Source of the DNA: Pelomonas sp. Root405
Lineage (GTDB): Bacteria; Pseudomonadota; Gammaproteobacteria; Burkholderiales; Burkholderiaceae_C
Length of the DNA: 64,000 bases
Direction: 5' to 3'
NCBI RefSeq assembly: GCF_001425165.1
Contig: NZ_LMDU01000002.1
Coordinates: 1 to 64,000 of the forward strand
Position 1 is the first letter of the stretch, and every line of letters starts with the position of its first letter. Of this stretch, positions 9,105-17,868 are shown piece after piece. The notes beneath the pieces were generated by a model. The model made no database searches and was not told the DNA's origin. It saw nothing but the letters and a program-made list of their open reading frames with translations. The position numbers were made by a program, and so were the translations under genes.

Positions 9105-10045
9105 ACCTGCATCAATTCCGCTTCGTCCAGGAAGCCGCCCGCCGCAACCTCAACCTGACCGAGACGGCCAAGGCGCTGTTCACGTCGCAGCCCGGCGTCT
9201 CCAAGGCCATCCTGGAGCTGGAGGAGGAACTGGGCGTCGACATCTTCTCGCGCCACGGCAAGCGCCTGCGGCGCATCACCGAGCCGGGCCAGCAGGTGCT
9301 CGCATGCATCGAGATCATCCTGCGCGAGGTCGGCAACCTGAAGCGCATTGGCGAGGAGTATTCGCGCCAGGACAGCGGCACCTTCTCCATCGCCACGACC
9401 CACACCCAGGCTCGATACGTACTGCCCGCGCCGGTGGCCCAGTTGCGCAAGAACCTGCCGCAGCTGCGCATCAGCCTGCACCAGGGCAGCCCGGACCAGG
9501 TCGCCAAGATGCTGCTGGACGAGACTGCCGACCTCGGCCTCGCGACGGAGTCACTGGCCCAGTACCCCGAGCTCGTCACCCTGCCCTGCTATGAGTGGCA
9601 GCACGTGATGGTGGTGCCGCGTGACCACCCTCTCGCGGCGGTCGAGCGCATCAACCTCGAACAGCTGGCCAGCGAGCCCCTGGTGTCCTACCACCCCAGC
9701 TTCACGGGCCGCACCCGCATCGACAAGGCCTTTGCAGCGCGTCACCTGACGCCCAACGTCGTGCTGGAGGCCATCGACTCCGACGTCATCAAGACCTATG
9801 TGCGCCTGGGGATGGGTGTGGGCATCGTCGCCGAGATGGCGATGCGCGAAGAGCCCGCCAACAGCGACCTGGTCGCGCGGCCGCTGGGCGCCATGCTGGG
9901 CAGCAATGTGACGCGCATCGCCTTCAAGCGCGGCGCCTACCTGCGCAACTATGTCTACGCCTTTGCCGAGCTGCTGTCGGAGCGCCTGTCACGCAAGCTG
10001 ATCGAGAAGGCCATGAGCGGCGACTCGACCGACTTCGGTATCTAG
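9101..10045 (+). CDS. CysB-family LysR transcriptional regulator
   Basis: LysR-type regulators of the CysB/Cbl group switch on sulfate assimilation and alternative sulfur source genes, usually with N-acetylserine or APS as ligand. The 314-residue product starts at the ATG overlapping the cbiX-like stop. It opens with the CysB-type helix-turn-helix (MNLHQFRFVQEAARRNLNLT, then SQPGVSKAILELEEELG). The effector domain contains TTHTQARYVLP and LHQGSPDQVA, typical of CysB. It ends tail-to-tail with fimV, with a 4-base overlap. Whether it is CysB itself or the Cbl paralogue cannot be decided here. Confidence 0.88.
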   Translation: MNLHQFRFVQEAARRNLNLTETAKALFTSQPGVSKAILELEEELGVDIFSRHGKRLRRITEPGQQVLACIEIILREVGNLKRIGEEYSRQDSGTFSIATTHTQARYVLPAPVAQLRKNLPQLRISLHQGSPDQVAKMLLDETADLGLATESLAQYPELVTLPCYEWQHVMVVPRDHPLAAVERINLEQLASEPLVSYHPSFTGRTRIDKAFAARHLTPNVVLEAIDSDVIKTYVRLGMGVGIVAEMAMREEPANSDLVARPLGAMLGSNVTRIAFKRGAYLRNYVYAFAELLSERLSRKLIEKAMSGDSTDFGI

Positions 10046-11739
10046 CGCGCGTCGCTGCCGAAGCTTGAATCGAGCGGCAGCATCAGGTCCACCTCGGCGC
10101 CCCGCAGCCCGGCCTCAAAGAGATCGCGCGCAACGCTGTAGAGCGTCAAGAGGTCGCGATAGGCCGGCAGGTCGAACCGGGCGACGCCAGGCCCGCCACC
10201 TTGGGCGAGCAGCTCCTGCAACATCTTCATCGCAGCGGCCGGGTCGTCCCAGACCGCCTGCAGATGTGCGACGACGCTCGGGTTGGCCTCCAGGCTGCGG
10301 CCACGCGACAGGCTTTGCGACCACTGGGGCGCCGGCGCGCCAAAGCGCTGTTCGAACTGCTTGACCAGTTCGGCAAACACCTCGGGCTCGCCACGTTGCT
10401 GACAAAGCTCCATCAGCAGCAGATAAGGCATCGCGCCCGCCTGGTCGCGCGTCAGCCGCGTGGCCAGCAGATCGGCGGCGGCGTCCTGCTGGCCAAGCAG
10501 CTGCAGGAATTCGACTTGCTGCTGCAGGTCCAGCAGCTCGTCGGCAACGGTCAGCTCATTGGAAAGCACCGGCGCCGCTGCCGCTTGCACCGGCAGTGGC
10601 TGGGTGGCCTCCATGCGCGGCACGGGGGCGGCCGCCGAGGAAGCGGAGGGTGCCGGGGCCCAGGGCATCGGCCGGGGCTGCGGACGCGTGATCTGGTGCT
10701 GGCCTTCATCCGGCAACGCTGCAGCCACGCCGACCACCGGCGGCGCGATGCCGGGCGAAGGCGCAGCCGGCGGCAGGCCGGCCCCCTCCGCCGCATGCAG
10801 GGCCCGCCAATAGGCCAGTTCGCGCCGCGCGCGCTGGTCGCGCCAGCGGCTGAAGTAAAAGGCGGCGGAACCGGCAAGCAGGCTCAAGGCCAGCGTCAGC
10901 ACCCAGGTCATGGGGTCGCGATGGGGTGACGCCCGCACGCTCTGAATGGGCGCGGGCACCGCCACCGACGCGGCAGGCGGCGGCGCCGGGATGGCTGCGG
11001 ACGTAGCTTGTGCGTCGGCCTGCTGGCGTGCCAGCAGCTCCGCGCGCAGCTGCGCCACCGTCTGCTCCAGCTGCACGATCTGCGCTTCAAGCTCCGGCGT
11101 CAGCTCCAGCTCCGGCGCGCTGGCTGCTGGCTGCGCGGGCCGCGGCGCCTCGGCAACCAGCACCTCCGGCCGCTCCAGCAGCAGGCGTGGGCCGCTTGCA
11201 CGCGGCTTGGGCCGCGGGCGCTGCCGTGCGACCGGTGTCGGTGCGGGCGGCGCCTCGGCCTGCAAACGCGCGACCGGCTCGACAACGGGGGGCGCCGGCG
11301 GCGCGACTGCCGGCGGCGGCGGCTCGGGCGCGGAGGCCGCGCTGGCCGGCGGGTCGACGAAGGCATTGAACTCGCGCGTCAGCCGCAGTGGGCAACCCAG
11401 GGCCAGCGTGATGCGCAACGCCGGCTCCTCGATGCGCACCTGGCTTTGAAGGCGGACGCGCTGTTGGCCAAGCTCGCCCTCGACGCGCAACTGCAGCAGT
11501 CCCGCCGGTACGCGCGAATCACCTGCCGAGACCTCGGCACGCAGGCAGGCGTCGCTCAGTCGTTCGCCCTCGGCCAGGGTCAGCGGGATGCTCGCATCCA
11601 GCGGCCGGCCCAAACTGGAATGGATCAGCGGCTGGCCGAGCCCCAGTGCCTGGGCCGGTTGAGGCGCCACGCCGAGCAGCAGTGTCAAAGCGGGTGTGAG
11701 GGCACCCAGCAACATCGGGCGCAGGGCCGTAAGGGGCAT
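10042..11739 (-). CDS. FimV-like protein
   Basis: FimV proteins are polar inner-membrane scaffolds affecting type IV pili, cyclic AMP and cell polarity. The 565-residue product has a signal peptide and then the FimV N-terminal domain (LGLGQPLIHSSLGRPLDASI, LRLTREFNAFVDPP). A long Ala/Pro-rich linker follows, then a short coiled coil (about residues 215-245, LEAQIVQLEQTVAQLRAELL). One transmembrane helix lies at about 278-300 (WVLTLALSLLAGSAAFYFSR). The cytoplasmic C-terminal part includes a segment rich in DAAADLLATRLTRDQ, like the FimV TPR-type end. I see no LysM motif, and the protein is shorter than Pseudomonas FimV. Confidence 0.82.
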   Translation of the reverse strand: MPLTALRPMLLGALTPALTLLLGVAPQPAQALGLGQPLIHSSLGRPLDASIPLTLAEGERLSDACLRAEVSAGDSRVPAGLLQLRVEGELGQQRVRLQSQVRIEEPALRITLALGCPLRLTREFNAFVDPPASAASAPEPPPPAVAPPAPPVVEPVARLQAEAPPAPTPVARQRPRPKPRASGPRLLLERPEVLVAEAPRPAQPAASAPELELTPELEAQIVQLEQTVAQLRAELLARQQADAQATSAAIPAPPPAASVAVPAPIQSVRASPHRDPMTWVLTLALSLLAGSAAFYFSRWRDQRARRELAYWRALHAAEGAGLPPAAPSPGIAPPVVGVAAALPDEGQHQITRPQPRPMPWAPAPSASSAAAPVPRMEATQPLPVQAAAAPVLSNELTVADELLDLQQQVEFLQLLGQQDAAADLLATRLTRDQAGAMPYLLLMELCQQRGEPEVFAELVKQFEQRFGAPAPQWSQSLSRGRSLEANPSVVAHLQAVWDDPAAAMKMLQELLAQGGGPGVARFDLPAYRDLLTLYSVARDLFEAGLRGAEVDLMLPLDSSFGSDAR

Positions 11740-11838
11740 TGACTGCGGGCGGCTACAAGCGGTTGAGAGAGGGTGGGGACAACGCGAATCACTCTAGCAT
11801 GGGGCCGGCCACCGACGAGGCAGCGGCGGGCCGGCACA

Positions 11839-12555
11839 ATGCCTCAAGCCATGAACGCACTCAGCCTCACCCCCGCCGAACGCCAGCAGATCGACCAGGG
11901 CCCCTGGTTCTCGAAGTTGTCCGAGCCGCTGCGCAATGACATCCTGCAACGCGCCTTCGTGCGCCGCCTGCCTGACGAGACCATGCTTTCCCACCGCGGC
12001 GAGCCCGCCGAGGAATGGTCGGCCGTGGCCAAGGGCGCCGTGCGCGTCAGCTCGGTGTCCCTGGCCGGCAAGCAGATCTCGCTGACCTATGTCGAGCCCG
12101 GCACCTGGTTCGGCGACATCGCCCTGTTCGACGGCCTGCCCCGCACCCACGACGCCTACGCCCATGGCGAGACGACGCTGCTGTGCGTGCGCAAGTCCGA
12201 CTTCCGCGCGCTGCTGCAGGCCCACTCCGAGCTCTACGACGCGCTGCTGCGGCTGAACTGCCGACGGCTGCGGTTGATGTTCGACATGATCGAGGACCTC
12301 AACACCCGGCCGCTCGCGGCCCGCCTGGCCAAGCAGGTGCTGCTGCTGGCGCGCTCCTATGGCGTGCAGGAGGGTGACGAAATCCGCATCGGCCTGCAGC
12401 TTGCGCAGGAAGACCTGGCCCAGCTGCTCGGCGCCTCGCGCCAGCGCGTCAACCAGGAACTCAAGGCATTCGAGCGTGAAGGTGCCGTGCGGGTGGAGCC
12501 GACCCGCCTCGTCGTGCTGAGCCGCGAGAAGCTGCTGGCCGCTGCGGCGCGCTGA
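11839..12555 (+). CDS. Crp/Fnr-family transcriptional regulator
   Basis: This is a cytosolic regulator with an N-terminal cyclic-nucleotide-binding-type beta roll (about residues 40-150: YVEPGTWFGDIALFDGLPRT) and a C-terminal winged helix-turn-helix (QEDLAQLLGASRQRVNQELK). No Fnr-type N-terminal cysteine cluster is present, so direct oxygen sensing through an Fe-S cluster is unlikely. Two starts are possible. ATG 11839 gives 238 residues. ATG 11851 gives MNALSLTPAERQ and lies 10 bases after CACAAT (11835-11840), which would make a leaderless message. The second may well be the true start. The target genes are not apparent. Confidence 0.87.
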   Translation: MPQAMNALSLTPAERQQIDQGPWFSKLSEPLRNDILQRAFVRRLPDETMLSHRGEPAEEWSAVAKGAVRVSSVSLAGKQISLTYVEPGTWFGDIALFDGLPRTHDAYAHGETTLLCVRKSDFRALLQAHSELYDALLRLNCRRLRLMFDMIEDLNTRPLAARLAKQVLLLARSYGVQEGDEIRIGLQLAQEDLAQLLGASRQRVNQELKAFEREGAVRVEPTRLVVLSREKLLAAAAR

Positions 12556-12610
12556 GCCGCTGCCACGAACGGGACACCCGGCGACGGGCGTGCCGCGCAC
12601 AATCGCCGGC

Positions 12611-13684
12611 ATGGAAGCATTCACCGGCACCCGTCCCCTCGCCCAGGCCCTGGACACCGCGGCACTCGAAGCCTGGCTGACCTCGCATGTCGAAGGCTTT
12701 GCCGGGCCGCTCGCCATCGAGCAGTTCAAGGGCGGCCAGTCCAACCCGACCTATCTGCTGAAGACGCCGGGCGCGCAGTACGTGATGCGCAGCAAGCCCG
12801 CGCCGGTGGCCAAGCTGCTGCCCTCGGCCCACGCCATCGAGCGCGAGTTCCAGGTCATGGGCGCGCTGGCCGGCACCGACGTGCCCGTGCCGACCATGTA
12901 TGCGCTGTGCGAGGACGAGAGCGTCATCGGCCGCGCCTTCTACGTCATGTCCTTCATGCCCGGCCGCGTGCTGTGGGACCAGAGCCTGCCCGGCATGAGC
13001 AACGCCGAGCGCGCAGCCCACTACGACGAGATGAACCGCGTCATCGCGGCCCTGCACCATGTCGACTTCAAGGCCGTGGGCCTCTTGGCTTACGGCAAGC
13101 CGGGCAACTACTTCGAGCGCCAGATCGGCCGCTGGAGCAAGCAATACCTGGCCTCGGTCACCGAGCCCAACCCGGCGATGGACGCGCTGCTGGCCTGGTT
13201 GCCGGCCCACATCCCGGCGTCGGCACGTGACGAGCGCGAGGTCGGCATCGTGCATGGCGACTACCGCATGGACAACCTGGTCTTCCACCCCACCGAGCCG
13301 CGCGTCATCGCCGTGCTGGACTGGGAGCTGTCCACGCTCGGCCATCCGCTGGCCGACTTCAGCTACCACTGCATGAGCTGGCACATCAAGACCTCGGGCG
13401 CGGCGCGTGGCCTGGGTGGCAAGGACTTGGTCGAGCTGGGCATCCCCAGCGAGCGCGAGTATGTGCAGCGCTACTGCGAGCGCACCGGTCGCACGGACGT
13501 CGATGCCGTCATGGCCGACTGGAACTTCTACATGGCCTACAACATGTTCCGCATCGCGGCCATCGTGCAGGGCATTGCCAAGCGGGTGGTCGACGGCACG
13601 GCGTCCAGCGCCCAAGCCAAAGAAACCGCGACAAGTGCCAGGCCGCTAGCCGAACTCGCCTGGAGCTTTGCTCAGAAATCGTGA
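12611..13684 (+). CDS. APH-fold phosphotransferase family protein (ACAD10/11-like kinase domain)
   Basis: The protein belongs to the aminoglycoside phosphotransferase/choline kinase fold. Within it, it resembles the group fused to acyl-CoA dehydrogenase ACAD10/11 in animals and found beside acyl-CoA genes in bacteria. The 357-residue product has the N-terminal nucleotide-binding lobe (FKGGQSNPTYLLKT, VMRSKP). It also has the catalytic loop HGDYRMDN and the metal-binding DWELSTLGHPLADFSY. ATG 12611 is preferred over the upstream in-frame codon at 12590. CACAAT ends 7 bases before it, so the message is probably leaderless. The substrate is unknown; phosphorylation of a 4-hydroxyacyl-CoA type compound is a family-based possibility. 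It is not evidence of antibiotic resistance. Confidence 0.85.
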   Translation: MEAFTGTRPLAQALDTAALEAWLTSHVEGFAGPLAIEQFKGGQSNPTYLLKTPGAQYVMRSKPAPVAKLLPSAHAIEREFQVMGALAGTDVPVPTMYALCEDESVIGRAFYVMSFMPGRVLWDQSLPGMSNAERAAHYDEMNRVIAALHHVDFKAVGLLAYGKPGNYFERQIGRWSKQYLASVTEPNPAMDALLAWLPAHIPASARDEREVGIVHGDYRMDNLVFHPTEPRVIAVLDWELSTLGHPLADFSYHCMSWHIKTSGAARGLGGKDLVELGIPSEREYVQRYCERTGRTDVDAVMADWNFYMAYNMFRIAAIVQGIAKRVVDGTASSAQAKETATSARPLAELAWSFAQKS

Positions 13685-13728
13685 ACCCCTCGCCCAGTTC
13701 GCAGCGCTAAACGCGCGCGATCTAGTCG

Positions 13729-13780
13729 GTCCCCCGAGGGGACGGCGATGCCTGCCGGATTGACCGGCCAGCGCATCGCC
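13729..13780. repeat. two adjacent GC-rich inverted repeats between convergent genes
   Basis: GTCCCC (13729-13734) pairs with GGGGAC (13738-13743). Directly next to it, GGCGATG (13744-13750) pairs with CATCGCC (13774-13780), enclosing GCCGG-attga-CCGGC. The element sits between two convergent genes and may stop transcription both ways, although no T-tract is present. It resembles the dispersed GC hairpins frequent in Burkholderiales. Confidence 0.55.
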
Positions 13781-13841
13781 ATAGCGGGCCGGCTTGGGAG
13801 CGGCCCAGCGCTCGGCCCGGAACGGCCGGACAACTCAGGCG

Positions 13842-14579
13842 TCAGGCTACGTCGCCAGGGCGCGTCGAAGGCGTGAAGGCGATGGACGTCGTCGTCGGCC
13901 AGGCGCCGCTGTCTGACAGCCGGGCGTTGACGCGCAGTGCCTCGCGTGCGGCGCATTCGAGCAGGCGCACGAAGGCCTGCACCTTGGGCAGGTCGGGCTC
14001 GCTCATCTCGGTGCGCAGATAAAGGTTGCCGCGCATGCTCATCAGCACGAAGGGGTGGCCTTCGGGCAGCAGGTCCTGGCTGGCCTGCACCAGCGCCTCG
14101 CTGAGTTCACCGTCCAGCCAGGCGCCGGTCAGATCCTTGGTCACGCCCACGAGTCCATAGCGCTGGCGCAGCAGCTGCGAACTCGCGTTGTTGAACTTCG
14201 GGAACATCACCAGCCAGCGCATTTCCTCTGGCGTGTCAGTGTCGACGCGCGTCTTCAGCGTGTCGGTGTAGGCCTCGAAGACGGCGCGCTCCAGGTTCTC
14301 CATCAGCGTGCGGCACAGCACCATCAACTGCAGGTCATGGTGCAGCTTCATCTCGCAGCGCATGCGCAGCTCCGAGCCGGGCAGATAGCTGCGCTGTGAC
14401 ACACCCCATTCGATGCGCAGCGACCCCGGTGCCGCCGTGGGCTGCTCGATGAGGAAGCCTTGGCCGTCACGGGTCTGCGTGAACTCGGCGCCACGCGCCT
14501 CGGCCCAGTCCTCGATCGGACGCCAGCGGGCTGCGTTGGCGCGGGTCACGAGCCAGTGCTTGACTTGCTTTACCACCAT
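13842..14579 (-). CDS. conserved-looking protein of unknown function
   Basis: I do not recognise this family. The preferred start is the ATG at 14579 (MVVKQVKHWLVTRANAARWR), giving 245 residues. An upstream in-frame ATG at 14666 would run through the divergent gene start. The protein is soluble, without signal peptide or membrane helices. It contains WRPIEDWAEARGAEFTQTRD near the N-terminus, a central LHHDLQLMVLCRTLMENLE, and RWLVMFPKFNNASS further on. It is divergent from a glutathione S-transferase gene, with a 59-bp gap. Codon use looks like its neighbours. No function is proposed. Confidence 0.7.
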   Translation of the reverse strand: MVVKQVKHWLVTRANAARWRPIEDWAEARGAEFTQTRDGQGFLIEQPTAAPGSLRIEWGVSQRSYLPGSELRMRCEMKLHHDLQLMVLCRTLMENLERAVFEAYTDTLKTRVDTDTPEEMRWLVMFPKFNNASSQLLRQRYGLVGVTKDLTGAWLDGELSEALVQASQDLLPEGHPFVLMSMRGNLYLRTEMSEPDLPKVQAFVRLLECAAREALRVNARLSDSGAWPTTTSIAFTPSTRPGDVA

Positions 14580-14638
14580 GAGTCGTGCGGAAGTCTGAGA
14601 ATGGGGCCGCTTGCTAGGCACATCGCAGGAGGCGAAGA

Positions 14639-15331
14639 ATGATCGAAGTGTATTCATGGCCCACACCCAACGGCCACAAGGTGCACATCATGCTGGAGGA
14701 GTGCCGCCTCGCGTACCGGGTCCATCCCGTGGACATCGGTGCGGGCGAGCAGTTCACGCCCGACTTCCTGGCCATCAGCCCCAACAACAAGATCCCGGCC
14801 ATCACCGACCCCGACGGTCCCGATGGCCAGCCGATCTCGCTGTTCGAAAGCGGCGCCATCCTGCTCTACCTGGCCGGCAAGACGGGCAAGTTGCTGCCCA
14901 CCGACGTGCGCGGCAAGTACGAGGTGCTGCAGTGGCTGATGTTCCAGATGGGCGGCGTCGGGCCCATGCTCGGCCAGGCCCACCACTTCCGCATCTACGC
15001 GCCCGAGAAGCTGCCCTATGCCATCGACCGCTACACCAATGAGGCCAAGCGGCTCTACACGGTCATCAACAAGCGGCTGGCGCATGCCACCTACATCGGC
15101 GGGGCCGAGTACAGCATTGCCGACATCGCCGTTTTCCCCTGGCTGCGCTCCTGGAAGAACCAGGGCGTCGAGATGAACGACTACCCGCATCTCAAAGGCT
15201 GGTTCGACGAGGTCGCCAAGCGCCCGGCCGTGCAGCGCGGGGTCGAGGTGCTGGCCGGCGCGCGCAAGCCGTTGACCGACGACAAGGCGCGCGAGGCGCT
15301 GTTCGGCAAGCGCCAGGTCGAGCAGCGCTGA
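14639..15331 (+). CDS. glutathione S-transferase family protein (YfcG/YghU/Ure2-like)
   Basis: This soluble enzyme of the nu/Ure2-like GST group often shows disulfide reductase activity with glutathione. The 230-residue product has a thioredoxin-like N-terminal domain (MIEVYSWPTPNGHKVHIMLE, then NNKIPAI and FESGAILLYLA, which bind glutathione). The helical C-terminal domain has GGAEYSIADIAVFPWLRSW. A strong Shine-Dalgarno AGGAGG at 14627-14632 fixes the start. It ends 7 bp from the tail-to-tail sheath gene. Confidence 0.92.
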   Translation: MIEVYSWPTPNGHKVHIMLEECRLAYRVHPVDIGAGEQFTPDFLAISPNNKIPAITDPDGPDGQPISLFESGAILLYLAGKTGKLLPTDVRGKYEVLQWLMFQMGGVGPMLGQAHHFRIYAPEKLPYAIDRYTNEAKRLYTVINKRLAHATYIGGAEYSIADIAVFPWLRSWKNQGVEMNDYPHLKGWFDEVAKRPAVQRGVEVLAGARKPLTDDKAREALFGKRQVEQR

Positions 15332-15338
15332 GCCGCCG

Positions 15339-17114
15339 TCAGACCGGTCGGTCAGCGGTCCATTGACCGATGCGCAGGATGACGAACTCCGCCGGCTTCA
15401 AGGGCGCCACACCGATCAGGCAGACAAGCCGCCCGTTGTCCAGGTCGTTCTGCGTCATCGTCGAGCGGTCGCAGCGAACGAAGAAGGCGTGTTCGGGCTT
15501 GTCGCCGAGCAGTCCGCCCATGCGCCACTCATTGAAAAGGAAGTCGCTGACCGCCGCGCGCACCTGCGCCCACAGGGCCTCGCCGTGGGACTCGAACACC
15601 ACCCACTGCGTGCCCTTGTCGATGCTGTGCTCAAGGTAGGTGAAGTAGCGCCGCAGGTTCACGTACTTCCACTCGGGGTCGCTGCTGACGGTGCGGGCGC
15701 CCCAGAGCCGGTGGCCGCGGCCCGCGAGCGAGCGGAAGCAGTTGATGCCCTCGGGGTTGAGCACCTCTTGCTCCGCGGCCTTGATCACCGTCTCGAAGCC
15801 GATGGCACCGCGCACCACTTCGTTGGCCGGCGCCTTGAAGACGGCGCGCTCGACATCGTTGCGGGCAAAGATGCCAGCGACGAAACCAGACGGCGGCAGG
15901 TTCAGCGGCTGGTTCGTGAGCGGGTCCTGAACCGTCACCCAGGGGTAGTAAAGCGCTGCGTGGTTGCTGTCCAGCCCCGATCTGAAGTCGCGCACCCCGG
16001 CGACGCTCAGCCTTTGGGGCGGGTCAAGCAGGGCGATGCGGTATCGCATGTGCTCGGCGTGTGCGATCAGCAGCTTGTTGATGGTGGCGGCATCGCTGGC
16101 GCCGGGGGCGGCGATGGTGGCGATGTCGTCGATCAGCTCGAACTGCTTCAGCCCCGTGGCCTGGCCCAGCGCCGGGTCGGCCTGGCCCTCGTAGTCGGCG
16201 CCAGCGGGCAGCACGCCGTCGTTGCCACCGGTCAGATGGATCGTGGCCTGCAGGCCACGTTTCAGTTTCAGGCCGTCGGGCAGCGCAGCCAAAGCCCGCA
16301 GCAGGTCAATGCCATGGTTGACAACGTCTGTGCCTGCCGCGCTGCCGTCGACCAGCACGATGGGAGCGTCGCCATCCAGGCCGAACCGGTCGAAGATGCG
16401 GTCCGGGCGCAGTGGCAGCCCCTGCCAGGCGCCCAGCGAGCGGCCCGCCGCAGTCAGCACTTCGATGTCAAGCGTGAGGGCGCAGATCGCATCGGCGCCG
16501 TCGAGCGAGAAACCTGCCCCGCCGCCGCTGAAGCGCCAGCTCCCGTCATCGCCCTTGCCAGCGATGCAGACCGGCAGCTCTGCGATGCGACGCACCGCCC
16601 GACGCGATCCCACCGCAGACCTCCAGACCACGTCGCCAACGCCGAGTCCGGCCAGCGTCGGCAGCAGGTTGGGGCCGACCTTGACGGTAAAGCGGACCTG
16701 CAGATTGCCCATCGCCCCGGGGTGGCGTGCGACGACGCGAAACACATGCGGCGCGATGCCCGCCGATGCGCGCCCATGGCCGTCGTCCAGGTCCGCGGCA
16801 TCGGCGCCGCCTTGCGGACGGAACACACGGCTGACGTACAGCCGCTTGCCGCCCTCATCGAAGAAGCTGCGCACCGCATGCCAGAGGTAATTCACGCGCC
16901 CCGCCGCATCGTCTGCAGCAAAGACGAGGGGGCCGCCATCGCCATGCAGGCGCTCGAACTCCGACAGGCTGGTGATGACGACCGGCGCGCCCGCCACAGG
17001 CCCGTAGCGGCAGGGACCGAGGAAGCCCGCGGTGGATGTGCTGACCCCTTCGATGACCTTGGGCCGGGTGGTCAGCTCTTCGACATAGACACCGGGTGCA
17101 AGGTAGTCGGGCAT
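15339..17114 (-). CDS. orphan contractile tail sheath protein (phage/CIS type)
   Basis: Sheath proteins polymerise round an inner tube and contract to drive it through a membrane in phage tails, R-type tailocins and extracellular contractile injection systems. The 591-residue product (start ATG 17114, GGAG at the right spacing) begins MPDYLAPGVYVEELTTRPKV and continues VSTSTAGFLGPCRYGP. It ends with the conserved core DKGTQWVVFESHGEALWAQV, FFVRCDRSTMTQNDLDNGR and GVAPLKPAEFVILRIGQW, as in non-phage sheaths. No tube, baseplate, spike, AAA+ ATPase or other phage gene is in the window. It begins only 28 bp after soxA on the same strand and appears to be the last gene of that operon. The identification is firm; the role here is unknown. 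Confidence 0.9.
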   Translation of the reverse strand: MPDYLAPGVYVEELTTRPKVIEGVSTSTAGFLGPCRYGPVAGAPVVITSLSEFERLHGDGGPLVFAADDAAGRVNYLWHAVRSFFDEGGKRLYVSRVFRPQGGADAADLDDGHGRASAGIAPHVFRVVARHPGAMGNLQVRFTVKVGPNLLPTLAGLGVGDVVWRSAVGSRRAVRRIAELPVCIAGKGDDGSWRFSGGGAGFSLDGADAICALTLDIEVLTAAGRSLGAWQGLPLRPDRIFDRFGLDGDAPIVLVDGSAAGTDVVNHGIDLLRALAALPDGLKLKRGLQATIHLTGGNDGVLPAGADYEGQADPALGQATGLKQFELIDDIATIAAPGASDAATINKLLIAHAEHMRYRIALLDPPQRLSVAGVRDFRSGLDSNHAALYYPWVTVQDPLTNQPLNLPPSGFVAGIFARNDVERAVFKAPANEVVRGAIGFETVIKAAEQEVLNPEGINCFRSLAGRGHRLWGARTVSSDPEWKYVNLRRYFTYLEHSIDKGTQWVVFESHGEALWAQVRAAVSDFLFNEWRMGGLLGDKPEHAFFVRCDRSTMTQNDLDNGRLVCLIGVAPLKPAEFVILRIGQWTADRPV

Positions 17115-17142
17115 GGCAGTCTCCGGCGTGGGCGACGGGGCT

Positions 17143-17868
17143 TCAGGGTCGCACACCCGGCGGCTGCATCGCCATGCCGGCCGAGCGGCGCGCGAGATAG
17201 ACCTCCAGCGCCAGCAGTTCGTCGCTGTCCCAGGCCCACACCGTCGCTCGCACGCCGCTGAGGCAGCCCCGCAGGCGGCGCTGCAGACTGCCCAACGACT
17301 GCCACTCCAGCCGGAAGACCGGGTAGTCGTCCACATGGCCCTGCGGAATCAGGCTGCCACCCAGGCGCAGCCCCGCGCGGTCGTCATGGCATTGGGCGCA
17401 GGACAGGTTGAGTGCGCCGATGCGGGTCGTGTAGAGGCGCTGGCCTTGGCTCGCGGCCTTGTCGAGCGCCGCGCTTTGCGGCGGCTTGAGCGGCAGGCCG
17501 CGCGACTGCTGTGCCACCAGGGCCGTCAGCGACAGCAGGGGCTCGGCCTCCGGCTGCCACGCGGGCTGTTGCTGGTGGCGCACACGGCAGCGCTGGATGC
17601 GGCCGGGGAGGTCGATGAGACCGTGATCCCACGCGGGGTAGCGCGTGGCGGCGCCGCGCAGCTTCGCGGGCTCGCCGTGGCAGCTGGCGCAAGACTTGTC
17701 ACCGGCGGCCCACTGATCGCGGCCGAGCGCCAGCGCGAGCTGCGCGGGGTGTTGCGCATCGTCGGCCTGCAGCGTGCGCAGCGCCGGGCTCATCGTGTCG
17801 CGGCCGGAGCGGCGCTCGTCTGCCCCCGCCGGGAGCGCGACGAAGAGCAGCAGCAGCGCAGTCCTCAT
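17143..17868 (-). CDS. soxA: sulfur oxidation dihaem c-type cytochrome SoxA
   Basis: SoxA with SoxX forms the periplasmic SoxXA cytochrome that oxidatively couples a sulfur substrate to the SoxY carrier cysteine. The 241-residue product has a signal peptide. It has two haem motifs, CASCH (residues 60-64) and CAQCH (157-161), and the conserved cysteine in RLRGCLSGVRA (Cys202) that ligates the active haem in the family. KSCASCHGEPAKLRG, RYPAWDHG and FRLEWQSLGSLQRRLRGC are classical SoxA signatures. The start overlaps the soxZ stop (ATGA). No soxB follows; a tail sheath gene takes that place. Confidence 0.93.
   Translation of the reverse strand: MRTALLLLFVALPAGADERRSGRDTMSPALRTLQADDAQHPAQLALALGRDQWAAGDKSCASCHGEPAKLRGAATRYPAWDHGLIDLPGRIQRCRVRHQQQPAWQPEAEPLLSLTALVAQQSRGLPLKPPQSAALDKAASQGQRLYTTRIGALNLSCAQCHDDRAGLRLGGSLIPQGHVDDYPVFRLEWQSLGSLQRRLRGCLSGVRATVWAWDSDELLALEVYLARRSAGMAMQPPGVRP

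Noticed and set aside
12611-13684. Aminoglycoside resistance gene
   Set aside because: The kinase motifs are real, but the sequence belongs to the ACAD10/11-like group and is in a housekeeping setting with no resistance context.
15339-17114. Prophage region
   Set aside because: Only the sheath gene is phage-like. No integrase, capsid, terminase, tube, baseplate or lysis gene is present on either side.
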